From the NCBI GenBank assembly GCA_963575745.1, contig CAUYUJ010018048.1, positions 309,865 to 373,864 of the forward strand: 64,000 nt of DNA, in the 5' to 3' direction. This document shows, in pieces, positions 52,641 through 62,509 of the stretch; position 1 is the first letter of the stretch, and each line of letters starts with the position of its first letter. The notes under the pieces are model-generated. The model did no database searches. It was not told where the DNA came from and saw only the letters and a program-made list of their open reading frames with translations. This DNA comes from Prorocentrum cordatum. Its lineage: Eukaryota > Sar > Dinophyceae > Prorocentrales > Prorocentraceae. A program made the translations under genes and the position numbers.

Positions 52641-54530
52641 TCCCCCCGGATCGCTTTGAGCGAATGATGGGGGAGAAGTGCCTTGAGTTTAAAGGAGGAA
52701 AAGCGGGCAATAATAAGTAAGCATTTCTTCCTGTAGACCATGGCGGCATTCGCAGGTGGTCCAGAAAGTTGTCGCGTCAGTCCACGACCACCGTGAGTGT
52801 GGGCAATGCTAGAGTTGTATTCTTGAAGCCCTTGAATGCTAAAGAACTCGCTAAGCGCCTCTATAGCCCGAAGTATCTGTGGCCCGGAGAATGCGATGAG
52901 GAGTTGCCGCAAAAGATAACAACGAAACCTTCGCGCACAGCGACGCTTACAAACGTCTATGCGTTTCATCGCAAGGGGGACAGCGGTTAGCAGAACAGTT
53001 GATTCGATATACAACCAAGAGACCGGTTCTCTCCGCGGAATATGTGATTCCGAATTGGGCAATATTCTTCATTGCACGGCGTGATCAGTTGGTGGCGGGA
53101 GAGCCGAGAACCATTGTTGACCGCATTATGTGGGAGAAAGCAGCAATCCATAGTTACGCAGAGAAGGAATACTGTGTCCAGCTGACACTCCTTCTTAAGG
53201 TGAACGAGGAGAAATTGGAATACTTCATTGCAGACAGGAGCTGGGCGAGGCTGTCCCACGGAACATCCGTAGGGACGTTTCATGCATTTTTGGAAGCGTA
53301 CCAAATCTTTCCTTCGGGCCCCGAGTGCGGGGGCAACGTGAAGAAGTCCAATGTTGGGATATATTCATTCTCAGTTGCTGACGACAGCCCCTCATTTCAC
53401 GCGAGATACTCTATGGCGGAGGAAACGTTCAACGACGGGTATTGGAACACGATGGAGATTGCGTTCTGGAGTAACCCGAAAGCCGTTGCAGGCGACGGTG
53501 GTCCCGCGCAACGATGCACCGAGGACCCAGCTCATATTGTAATGACTGAGATGCGCATTTACCATTGGGCCCCCGCCGCCTTCTTTGCGAATTGGGGTAG
53601 CGCTTGGACGCTGATGAGGAATCGGTTGCAAGACGACGAGGCTATATGTATAACTATTTCAATGTTGAGAGCACCAGGAAGCAACGACGAGCTAACATGA
53701 GACACTATATTAGAAACCAACAATGTCTGTGGGTTCCCAGACTCCAGCCAATAGAATTGCAAGAAAGCGCTCCGCCGTACCTTGATAATCATTTTTCGAT
53801 GGGAAGCATTTTGACATCTTTGGAAGAGAAGGGATGTCGCCTTGCTTTTGAACGCCCGCTCTTGGACAGGGCAACCGAAGGGGGTAGTCGGGCGGCGAAT
53901 GGACAAACCTATGATGAAGCTGAAGGCCAAGCCACCGGCTCAGCCAGCGGGCGGGTCTGCTTCAGGTTTGACTCCCATTGCCGGCGCGCGGTCGTCGCCC
54001 GTTTTCACCTGGTGGCGCTGACGTCGGCCATCAGGAAGGTGCGGCTAAACCGCCCCCACCTTCCGATCATCCGAGCCCACCGAGGCCGCCGTTTCCACTT
54101 CAGATCGCAAGACCGCCGAAGCCACCGCCAACTAGACTTGCAAGGCCTCCTGCTCCGCCTGTGGCCGAAGGCAGGGGGAGCATGGCGGCCGCTCAGTCAA
54201 ATAATGATGCCCAAGAAGGGTGCTTGTCCCCAGCGGCCCCGCCGCCTGGGAGCCGAAATCCCTTGGGGCCTCTATCGGGCCGCGCGGCGCAGCCGGTTCC
54301 GCCGCCCGCTCGGCCTGCCCCGAAGTCATCGGCTAAGCCGAGCGACTTCAATCAGATCCGAAAGGGGGGCGAAGGCGCCTCCGACTAACAGTCTGGATGC
54401 TTGGAGACCTACTTTGAGAGGTCTTCGTGCGCCTGTGCCGACGGGAATGCCGGGTGTCGGAAGCGCGGCAACCGCGCCCGCGCCCCCGATGCCCCCGCCG
54501 AGGGGGCCCTCCGAGGAGGGGGTCGGGGCT
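52641..54530 (+). pseudogene. Element ORF block 3, well-composed protein of unknown function
   Basis: A short frame (52680-52988) encodes VDHGGIRRWSRKLSRQST and ARVVFLKPLNAKELAKRLYS. The next frame, 52999-53700, is uninterrupted for 233 codons and clearly protein-like: YVIPNWAIFFIARRDQLVAG, EKEYCVQLTLLLKVNEEKLE, QIFPSGPECGGNVKKSNVGI, ARYSMAEETFNDGYWNTMEI and HIVMTEMRIYHWAPAAFFAN. Near 53600-53640 the sense passes to the frame of 53604 (RGYMYNYFNVESTRKQRRAN, CLWVPRLQPIELQESAPPYL), then becomes Pro/Arg-rich to 54533. Mixed alpha/beta composition and a Cys/Lys-rich loop are visible, but I recognise no family. Its open length within a decayed element makes it a prime target for a structure-based search. 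Confidence 0.45.
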
Positions 54531-54553
54531 TAGGGGGGGGGTATCTGGCACGT

Positions 54554-55329
54554 CGGCCGGCGGCCGCATGAAGCAGCCTGGTTCAGCCAGCGCTGGCAGA
54601 AGAGCCGTTGAGATAGACACCTCGGCCGGGCGTAAAATATATTTGCTCGACAGACCAGACCCACTTACCGCGTATCTGGTTTTGGGCGATCCGCGATCGG
54701 TGAGATTTGAAGAGGGCGAAGCGAGAGAGAAACCATACTGCGACTTTCCGATGCCTCCAGATATCGGAGAGGATGACTCCGCGTGAAATCTTGCAAAGAT
54801 TGTTAGAGACCTTTTAGGCGTGCGCTTTGGGCCGGAGTCGAGCCGAGCTCAGTTATCACTTGGGAACGAAGTGAAATGGATCTGGCATGTGCGCCCTGGC
54901 GGGAATCCGCCCGAAGGTGCCGGGGCCCTCTCTGATGAGGAGGCCCAGTTCCTAAAAGAAGGCATGGCCACCTGGGCCAAACGTTATCTGACGCAATCAT
55001 GGGGAAACATACATGAACCAGTTGAATATATGTTACCTTACAACAACTGGGCGAATTATATGCGTTACTTCTTTGAAATTCGCTATGGTAGTTTTGCTGC
55101 GTCAGGTGGAGTTCCCAACGCCCGGGGCGCTACTGGTTCCGCGACTTGGCCCGGCACAGCCGGGGCCGATAGCGAGGCAGCCACCGCGCAGATGGCAGAG
55201 GAAGAGGACTCGCGCCCTGCGGTTTCGCCGCCAGAGACGGCCCCTGCACCGGGGGGAAGTCTCCTCTGTCATTCTCGGAAGAGTGAATTTATCCTTGCGC
55301 GAGACACATCCACCATCGCTTGGTCATAA
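54554..55329 (+). pseudogene. Element ORF block 4, one in-frame TGA
   Basis: The frame reads through 54784-54786 (TGA) to TAA at 55327-55329. RRAVEIDTSAGRKIYLLDRP and LGDPRSVRFEEGEAREKPYC precede the stop; LAKIVRDLLGVRFGPESSRA, NEVKWIWHVRPGGNPPEGAG, FLKEGMATWAKRYLTQSWGN and YNNWANYMRYFFEIRYGSF follow it. The C-terminus is Ala/Glu/Pro-rich. One stop in about 255 codons. No family recognised. The nested transposon begins directly after the stop. Confidence 0.42.
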
Positions 55330-55514
55330 ACTGCCCCGACCAGGGGGGCAGGGCCCGTGGACTCAAAATATGGTGCTATTTAGCGACTGGGGTTTCTTTA
55401 GTTTTTCCGTGCAACAAAGCAGACGCATGCGATCTGGTTGAAGAGAAATTGTTTTCACACACAACGACAGCCAGTGCGAACGTGCGCGTTCAAGTTGCGA
55501 AGGATCAGTGATAC

Positions 55515-56934
55515 CTACATCGCAGATGCTGGGCGCTTGCGAGTAATCTTTGCGTTGGAGGGCAGCAGGGCCTGGTCTACTGATTCGTTCGCCGTTACTG
55601 CATGCTTCATGCGGGGCACGAAATGAAAACGTGCCTCTGCTAAAAGAAATTGGGAAAACTGGGCCAGCATATCATGCTCTGCAAAAGTATGCGACTGGTC
55701 ACCATGGCATGTCGATAAGAAGCCAATGAATAGTTTTGCCAACTTCGCGGCCGTGGCAATACACAGAGCATGTCGTTGAGTTTGCCACATCACGTTTCTG
55801 TAAAAGGCCTTCAGCTGCTTGTGGAAAGCTTCGTTGCGAGTCGTTCCGAATATCACATCATAGTTTGCGTTATTGGCGACGTACTTGCAAAAGTTCTTAA
55901 TGTACCCCAGCTCCCGCGCCGTCGTCGCGTGTTCGCGACGACGGCGCTGCCGTTTGCTCTCCGCTGTCCAAGAGCTCAGGCCTCCCACAGCGCCACCTCT
56001 GCCTCGAGGTAGCGGTTCCGCTCCTGGAGGCGCTGGCACTGCCTCTTGTCCTTGGTCACCTCCTAGAGGCAGGCCGTTTTCCACTGTCGCCATTGCTGAC
56101 CAGGGGCAGGTGGTCAACGGTAGCGCTCTGCTGGGCGAGACGCGAGTCGCACCCAGCAGTCGCTACTGAGATCCGCCGCCCGTGGTCTGAAGTGGCACTG
56201 GTTAACAGTATGCCAATGGCCTCGCTGCGCACCCAGTTCTGGCGCAGGTCCTTCTTGGCCTTCGCCAGCGCCTTCTTCGCCGCGGCCGTCTTCGCGCCCG
56301 CTTCCTCGCGCCAGCGCTTCTCCTCGGGGGGAGACAGGCGCGCCTCTTTTTTTTTTTTTTACCCCTTTCCGTGATGTGTTGCCGTGTGTGAATTGGTGTA
56401 ACGAGCGAGGGTTCTTTATGTCGGTCCTGCAAGTAGCCCAGCTTCAGCGTCTTGGTCTGTGCCCAAGCCGTTTTCGTCTCGCTCTTCCAAGTCTTGGCCT
56501 CGTTCTTCGCTTCCTGGGCGTTCCTCATGTGTTTGTTGGAGCGCCTCCTATGGGCACGCTACGAAAGAGAGACGTTACCCAGTGCCACGCAGAAGCAACA
56601 CGACTTGGAAACACATTGCAACACTCGCGTGTTATGTTGCGTTCTCGAATCGCGCCGCTGCTGCGCGGCACCAATTGGATGTTGGGTTGTGGTGTGTTTT
56701 TTCACACATCATGGTCTTGAGGGCGTCTTCTTTCTTGTTGTGCTGCTCCGTTGCTTTGCGGACCGCCGCGCGGACCTTGTCCAAGGCTGCTTTGCGGAAG
56801 GTCGCCACCAGCGTTTTCACCCGTGGTGATTGTAGAAAAGCTTGAAGCCGTTGTTTGGCCTTGTAGGCTCGGTTTTTTTGCCAGCTTTCTCTTGTACTGC
56901 TCGGTGTCCTTGTCTGGAGTGCCCATGGCTTCAA
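55515..56934 (-). pseudogene. Candidate transposase of the nested element, frameshifted
   Basis: The best part is the minus-strand frame 56117-55515: KNFCKYVANNANYDVIFGTT, NEAFHKQLKAFYRNVMWQTQ, IATAAKLAKLFIGFLST and LLAEARFHFVPRMKHA. The N-E-A-F-H motif with following helices resembles the end of uncharacterised transposon proteins I associate with dinoflagellates. Upstream frames (56926-56632) give MGTPDKDTEQYKRKLAKK, then after a shift at an A/T homopolymer near 56872-56878 KTLVATFRKAALDKVRAAVR, a Lys/Arg/Ala helical region. A Lys-rich middle (AKTAAAKKALAKAKKDLRQN near 56230-56290) and a poly-T run at 56347 add further breaks. No catalytic DDE triad could be located. The transposase role is inferred from its lying alone between TIRs. 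Confidence 0.45.
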
Positions 56935-57252
56935 GCAGTGGCGTTTTGGCGGGGCTGAGAGCCTAAAAGCTTTTGCCCGCTACATTCTCCCATCCTCTTC
57001 TCATATTCCTTCCTTTCTTCCTCCCTCATTGGAGCGCAGCGCGATTGCAATGCAATGAGATTGCAATGCAACGCGATTGCCATGCAACGGAATGCAATGC
57101 GGAAGGGAGGGAGGAGGATGAGTGAGAAGGAAGGGTGAGGGAGAGTGGAAGGGAGGAGGGGGGACAGGCATTCGGGAAAGAAATGGGGAGACATTTCCCC
57201 AGGGCATTCGGACGTCGCTGTGTCTCCTCCTCCTCCGCCGCGTCCTTCTTTC

Positions 57253-57296
57253 TCCCATCCTCCTCCTCCTCCTCCTCCTCCTCCTCCTCCTCCTAC
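57253..57296 (+). repeat. (TCC)n microsatellite
   Basis: Perfect CTCCTCCTC run. Confidence 0.92.
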
Positions 57297-57469
57297 TGAT
57301 CCTCCTGCTTCAACTCCTGCTCCAAGTCCTGCTCCTCCTGGACACCGAAGGACGTTGAACTTGCGATATATGTCAATGTCTCCCTGGAGTCTCCTTCGTG
57401 TACTTGTTTTTTCTTGTTTTCTCCGGCCCTGAAAAATCTCAAAAAACCATCCGGCGGGATAGAGTTGAC

Positions 57470-57790
57470 TGGGGCCATTCCAAACAGAGATGTCCTCAAA
57501 GCAGTGATGTTTGAATGGATTCCAAACCAGAATGTCGTCAAAACAGTGTTGTATGTTCTTGATAAAGGGCGTCCCAAAATGGAATACCCCCAACGCTTCC
57601 CCGTTTGGATCGCCCCAAACACGGGTGCAGTCAAACAGTGCGGTGTGTTGTTAACAAAAGGGCATCCTAAAAAGGGATGCGCTCAACGCAGCGATGATTG
57701 AGGACATCCCAAACAAGAGTACCTTCAAACAGTGCGGGGTGATGTTGATAAGGCATCCCAAAAAGGGATGCCCTCAACACAAGGATAACC
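57470..57790 (+). repeat. Degenerate repeat (CAAACAGTG / GGCATCCCAAAAAGGGATGCC)
   Basis: Units of about 60-70 bp share CAAA(A)CAGTG, a GTT-rich stretch, AAAGGGCATCC and CAACGC. Short hairpins of the type GGCATCCCAAAAAGGGATGCC occur inside. Confidence 0.6.
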
Positions 57791-57914
57791 TTCAGCAAAC
57801 TCCTCTTGGGTTCTTTTGGTTCCTCACCGATCCCCTTCATATCTCTATGGGCTTCCTGTTGGCTCCGCCTCGACGAACCCTTTTTGTAACAATTTTTCAA
57901 ATGATTTCCTTTCG

Positions 57915-59040
57915 TGGTGGATTACAATACGATTCACCGTTGTAGAGGATTACAAATGGATTCCCTTTGTAACGAATTACAGATTATTCCCTTGTGGGGG
58001 ATTTCCAAAGGGATTCCTTTGGTGGCGGAATACAAAGGGATTCCTTATGTGGCCGATTACACATTGATTTCTTTTGTGACGAATTGCAAATCAATTCCCT
58101 TTGTGGCGGATTACAAAAGGATTCCTTTTGTGGGGGATTACAAATTGATTCCTTTTGTGGGGGATTACTTATTGATTCCTTTTGCGGCGGATTACAAATT
58201 GATTTTCTTTGTGGAGGATTACAATTCAATTCCCATTGTGGCGGATTACACAAGGATTCCTTTTGTGGGGGATTACAAATTGATTTCTTTTGTGGGGGAT
58301 TACAAATTGATTCCTTTTGTGGCGGATTACACATTGATTTCCTTTGTGGAGGATTCCTGGGAGGAAACCAGGGAGAGAAAAACCAGACAAAAAAATATCA
58401 ATGAACAGTGTGAAAAGTATTGTGTTTTCAATGTTTTTGGTGTCGGAGGCAAAGAAACAATATGAAAACACATAGTTTCCAGCACCCAGAGCTCCAAAAC
58501 ACTGTGTTTTACAATTTTTTGGTATTTCCCAATGCGGAAAACAGTGTAAAACACAGCATTTTTTATCTACGAGTGCTGAAACAATGCAGTGGTTTACAAT
58601 GCTTTCGGCATCGGGAAATGCAAAAACAGTGTAAAACACAGTGTTTTGAAGCTCTGGGTGCTGGAAACTTTGTGTTTTCATACCTTTTCCTTGCTTCCGA
58701 CACCAAAAACATTGAAAACACAATATTTTTCATACTTTTCATTGTTTTTTTTTTTTTTTTTTTTTTTTTTTGTTTTTTCTCTCTCTGGTTTCCTCATAGG
58801 AATCCTCCACAAAGGAAATCAATTTGTAATCCGCCACAAAAGAAATCAATATGTAATCCGCTACAGAAGGAATTGATTTGTAATCCCCCACAAAAGGAAT
58901 CCCTGTGTAATCCGCAACAAAAGGAATTGATGTGTAATCCTCCACAAAGGGAATCAATGTGTAATCCACCACAAAAGGAATCAATTTGTAATCCTCCACA
59001 AAAGGAATCAATGTGTAATCCGCCACAAAAGGAAACTCTC
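57915..59040. mobile_element. Foldback palindrome with inverted 27-bp satellite arms
   Basis: Left arm: about 15 units of GGATTACAAATTGATTCCTTTTGTGG (57930-58350), then 58400-58560. Right arm: 58582-58740, then the same satellite in reverse (58798-59035). The unique parts pair at roughly 85 percent. Landmarks are TGTGTTTTCAATGTTTTTGG, GGTGTCGG, TTTCCAGCACCCAGAGCT, CAAAACACTGTGTTTTAC and TTTCCC(A/G)ATGC. The loop is about 21 bp (58561-58581). A T27 run (58745-58771) interrupts the right arm. Repetitive ORFs here (DSFCGGLQI and similar) are artefacts. Confidence 0.85.
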
Positions 59041-59187
59041 ACCACCCAACGCCATCGCAAGAATAAGAAGTTACAGATGCAAACGAAGCGAAAGAAATAA
59101 CAACGAACAACCAAAAACAGCACATCGCTAAATATAACCATATTTTGACCTTGCGGCAGGGCCCCCCAGGGCGAACGAGAGACATAA

Positions 59188-60129
59188 GCCACGCGACGAT
59201 TTTTTCTTTTACTTGGGAAATGCTATACTTGGAGCCCCAAGAGCGCGTGGAAGCACGTCGTGATGCGACTGACGAGATTCGAAAACAAGTTATTGAAACT
59301 CACAGAGCTGGACCTGTGCCGCCCCACGTCGCAGCGATCCGCGGGCGCGCCTATGGCGCGATCCGAGAAAATGCCCGCATGGTTTATGACCCAGCGTTTA
59401 CGTTGCTTGGGGAGATGAGCGCCGACGGAGTCAGAGAGGCAGTTCGATTTCTCAGAGCAGGAGCTGATTTTGATGATCGGCCAAATCTTTTCCCCCGTGA
59501 GATTCACCCGGCCATCGAATAAAGTATGGCGCGTATATTTCCAGGTGATTGCTGCACTTCATCAACGGCCCAGCCGCCCTGATGAAGCAATCGTATCCCG
59601 CGAATAAAGCGCCGACATGTCGAGAGGCGTATCGGACGACAATAGGTCCAGCGTCACCAAATGAGTATTCCGACACGAACGCTGCCCTTTTGGCTTGCTT
59701 TGATGTCCATATATGGTTGCGTGTCCTACGCGAGACGCAATGTTGGAGGATGTGATCAGCAGGGAGTTATCAACTCTGCGATGCAATACATCCTTGAGCA
59801 TTTGACTTCCCCAGTGGTCCCGGCGCCACCAGACACTGACGTGATTAACGAAGTGCCGCGTGAATTTTCCGAACTCGTGGAAAGAGCATGGGCTGGGCCC
59901 ATTGACCGAATCCTGTCGTGAGCCATCGGGGCGAATCTTTTTAGCTGTGATATATTCATTCATGGCAGAGGGTCTCTGCGCGGCATCTCCAGGATACGAA
60001 GTACAGAGAACCTCTAGTAATGACGACATTGTCAGTGAAGCAGGAAGAGTGATGTACACGCACTGGACTGTCGGATTCGATCCGCGATTGAATCATTCGA
60101 TCTGCCCCATGAATGGATCAATGTATTAG
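59188..60129 (+). pseudogene. Element ORF block 5, unrecognised
   Basis: The frame to 59522 reads SHATIFSFTWEMLYLEPQER, VEARRDATDEIRKQVIETHR, PPHVAAIRGRAYGAIRENAR and LLGEMSADGVREAVRFLRAG, a helical, well-composed protein end. Frames at 59549-59755, 59661-59921 and 59860-60129 overlap and share readable pieces (NEYSDTNAALLACFDVHIWL; EVPREFSELVERAWAGPIDR; IFLAVIYSFMAEGLCAAS), showing two or three frameshifts. No family recognised. It presumably continues block 4 across the nested transposon. Confidence 0.4.
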
Positions 60130-60362
60130 GAAGCGAAGTTTCGGGCGCTGTCGGGCAACATTGCAAAATCTTCAGAATGACATTGTTTTCATGTAAACGT
60201 CTACAAACACCCCGTTCAATGCCAGGATTCGCGTGTCAAATAGTCGTTTTGGATTCTTCAGCGCAGACAGTCTGATCGGTCTTATCAATTGTCTCGAGAA
60301 ACCAAAGGAGGAGAGCGGCTCAGCTGACCCCCCCAGGGGGACTGCAGCCCGCCGCAAATGCT

Positions 60363-60983
60363 GTGGCTACATTAGTGGAAGCCAAAGCTTCGAGCGGCTC
60401 TGCCGGCTCGGGGCCGAGAGCCCAGCGATATCTTCGAACGTCATCGAGATCGAGGGCAACTTGGATTGAGAGGCGCGCCCATAGGACTGCCCCTTATAAT
60501 CCCGCGCCCGCCAGCTCATCCGCGTCGGGCAGCCATGCCGGCTGGATCGGTGCAAATAGGGTCCGGGCATGGGCTGATGAACCCATTGCCGAAGTAGACG
60601 GCCGCGCGAACGATGGCGGCTGGGGCGCGACGCAGGACCACGCGGACAAGAACGATAATGGGGAAGTTCAAGGATACTGTGTCCATGTGCTTCACCATCG
60701 GCATGTCGCAGATCATGCCGAAACTTGGCAGTGGTTTAGTTTGAACGAGTACACCGGCAAATTTCATCGTGACCGTACCTCGCCGGAGCCTGCGCCGTCA
60801 ACCACGCCGACGGCGAGGGCGGCAGACGAGGGCCAGGGCAAGGACAAGTCAGACAGTTGGAATTCAAGCAGAAGAAGAGACACATACGAAGATCGTCCAA
60901 GGGATCAGCGCCAGTGGAACTGGCGCAACAATGATGCCTGGGATGATTCTCGAAGTTGGAAAAATGATTGGCAGAGATACTAA
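60363..60983 (+). pseudogene. Element ORF block 6: Arg/Asp/Trp-rich C-terminal region
   Basis: An open frame of 206 codons. The middle part GYCVHVLHHRHVADHAETWQ followed by WFSLNEYTGKFHRD (near 60675-60770) looks folded. The end is strongly biased: SWNSSRRRDTYEDRPRDQRQ then WNWRNNDAWDD, to TAA-type stop at 60983. Such tails often bind nucleic acid. Last readable ORF before the 3' LTR. Confidence 0.42.
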
Positions 60984-61233
60984 AGTACAAGAAAGACTTG
61001 TACGTCTTCGTCGATACCGGTCCGACGTTCATCCTGAAGCGGGTGCACCAGGTGTGCGTGGGAATTGTGATCTGAGCTAGCTCAGGCGGGGTTCGTCGGT
61101 TTTTTTTCCGATCTTCCGCCCCCTGGCAACCACAGTCGAGCGGTAAAAGTGTTTTGGGGCTCGCTCCTTTGGCTGTGCATCTGTACAGGCCAGGTTGTCT
61201 GGGGGGTCTGGGCGACCCTAAGCATCCCGCCGC
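60984..61233 (+). other. 3' untranslated part of the retroelement
   Basis: Short frames only. T8 at about 61100. Leads into the G-run and 3' LTR. Confidence 0.45.
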
Positions 61234-61244
61234 GGGGGGGGGGG
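61231..61244 (+). promoter_or_regulatory. Candidate polypurine tract
   Basis: CGC followed by G11, directly abutting the start of the 3' LTR similarity. In LTR elements a purine run here primes plus-strand synthesis. Confidence 0.45.
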
Positions 61245-61536
61245 CACTCCTGTCGCACCGCCACTGCTGCCCGTCCTGCTCTCTAGCCTTGCCTGCACTG
61301 TCTGTCGCACTTTGCGACTTGGATGTTGTTGCCTGTAGCTGTTTGGCTCTAAGGAACAGATAAGGAGCGCGACTGCGGCGCGCGCGCGCGTGCGTCGGCC
61401 GGCGGGCCGGCCTCCTCCCTTCAGGGTTACCGTAGTGCTAGCTTAGCGGCATTATCCTTTCTTCCCATGTCATCGGCGAAGCCCAGTGACCATGATATCT
61501 CAACAGAACATACTGCAGGACTCATGAACATCCAGG
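61243..61536 (+). repeat. 3' long terminal repeat
   Basis: Direct-orientation partner of 35428-35721, about 87 percent identical by eye with small indels (for example a 3-bp gap near 61266 and extra CG units near 61380). Flanking GTCAA (35423-35427) and GTTAA (61536-61540) are a possible 5-bp target duplication with one mismatch; the exact LTR ends are uncertain. Confidence 0.76.
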
Positions 61537-61540
61537 TTAA

Positions 61541-62150
61541 AGGCTAAATCATCACATGTTTTTTATCACCCCCTATGTGGCGACAGCTATCCATCGCAGG
61601 TTTCTGCATATCGATCGCATGGTGCACGCTCTGCCGTAGCAGCTCCCTCTATGGATTTGCTAGTCGAACTCTGCGGGCTTTTCGTCGGCATTCCCAGACG
61701 GCGCTGGCGTGAATCGTGACGTGACCAGGCGGGGGGGGGGTCGGCGGGGCCAGTATTTGTGGGCTCTTACCGAGCCACGGGCCCGTCCAAAACGATTCAG
61801 GTTGAAGTTGGAAAGGTGGTCTTTGGGGGAGGTCAGGACCTCCAGGAGTCCACCTTGTAAACAAATCACCACGACGTCTGAGGAGGAGATAGGATCTGAG
61901 GGGGAGGATGAGGGGAGGAGGAGGGGCAGAAGGGTGGGGGATTGCCATGGAGGAAACGGATTTTCAGGGAAGCGGGTCGTGGACCCTTTTTGTTTCTGCC
62001 TGGCGTTCTCGGCCTGGCAAACCTTGGGCCGTCAATATTGCACCGTGCCAGGAGGCCTTGACTAGCCCCGCTGCTTGAGAACACGCGCGGCGAGTCAGCA
62101 TCAACGTGGGAGTGCTTCGTGTGGGTGGTAACGTGCCGCAATAGACCGAG
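61541..62150. other. Spacer without recognised gene
   Basis: GGA-rich patch at 61900-61940; nothing else recognised. Confidence 0.4.
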
Positions 62151-62380
62151 CACGGTACGGCACCGCACGGCGCGCGGGCACGGCACGGCGCGGCACACTG
62201 GTCGCGCGATATGTGTGTGTGTATATATATATATATATATGTATTTGTGTATGTGTATATATATATATATATATGTGTCGAGTCCATGTGCTGAACGGCA
62301 CGTACTTCGCACTCCAGAGTTCCGGCACGGCACGGCACGGAACGGCAAGGCACGCGCACACGGCACGGCATTGTATACGG
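62150..62380 (+). repeat. GCACGGCACGG repeats around (TA)n microsatellites
   Basis: CGGCACGG units at 62155-62190 and 62325-62370 flank (TG)n/(TA)n tracts at 62213-62275. Confidence 0.8.
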
Positions 62381-62509
62381 AGGAGACCTTGCGGCCGAGG
62401 CCGCCGACCTTGTGCGCAACGGCCAGCCAGGCAGGAGGAGGAGGAGGAGGATGGGAGGAAGAAGACGGGGAGGGGGGAAGCGGGGAAGGGGAGAAAGAGA
62501 GAGATCGTG

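Larger units (their letters stand above)
55330..59182. mobile_element. Nested TIR DNA transposon, 3.85 kb
   Basis: The left end (55340-55386) and the reverse complement of the right end (59170-59124) align over about 47 bp. Both start CC(A/T)GGGGGGC and share TCAAAATATGG and ATTTAGCGA; about 22 of 24 inner bases match. CATAA at 55325-55329 and 59183-59187 may be a 5-bp target duplication. Inside are an antisense gene (55515-56934), degenerate repeats and a foldback palindrome. The AT-rich right half differs from the surrounding element. It interrupts the LTR retrotransposon, so it is the younger insertion. Confidence 0.65.
35750..60405 (+). repeat. Interspersed GGCNYAGCC palindromes (about 25 copies)
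   Basis: Starts near 35750, 35984, 36432, 38491, 39724, 40419, 40458, 41015, 41779, 43022, 45128, 46500, 47845, 48714, 49176, 49396, 51954, 52571, 53937, 54285, 54330, 54579, 55151, 59566 and 60395. The fullest form is CCGGCTCAGCCGG; centres are TCA, TTA, GCA, ACA, CCA, ATA, with single TAA and TCT variants. The copy at 54579 is TGGTTCAGCCA. They fall in all reading frames (read as RLSRG, GSAG or AQP). Confidence 0.75.
35428..61536 (+). mobile_element. Giant Ty1/copia-type LTR retrotransposon (26.1 kb with nested insert)
   Basis: Direct repeats of about 293 bp (35428-35721 and 61243-61536) bound the region. Between them, in copia order, lie Gag-like, protease, integrase, reverse transcriptase and RNase H segments (35.9-46.3 kb), a conserved-looking domain (46.7-47.4 kb), further ORF blocks (48.4-61.0 kb) and a G-run at 61234-61244 suited to a polypurine tract. 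A TGGTTATC word at 35731, about 10 bp past the 5' LTR, is a candidate tRNA primer site. Palindromic GGCNYAGCC words are spread through the interior only. Numerous stops and frameshifts, plus about 13 percent LTR divergence, mark it as an old dead copy. Removing the nested transposon (55330-59182) still leaves about 22 kb, far above the usual copia size. An alternative is two unrelated LTR remnants around a composite region. Confidence 0.72.

Noticed and set aside
36185-54786. In-frame stops (36185 TAA, 37552 TGA, 44518 TAA, 44845 TGA, 48877 TAG, 54784 TGA) as recoding or variant genetic code
   Set aside because: All three stop codons are involved and frameshifts occur as well, so ordinary decay is the simpler reading.
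57914-58465. Repetitive plus-strand frames (IPFVADYKLI-type) and their antisense
   Set aside because: Translation of the 27-bp satellite in the foldback arms.
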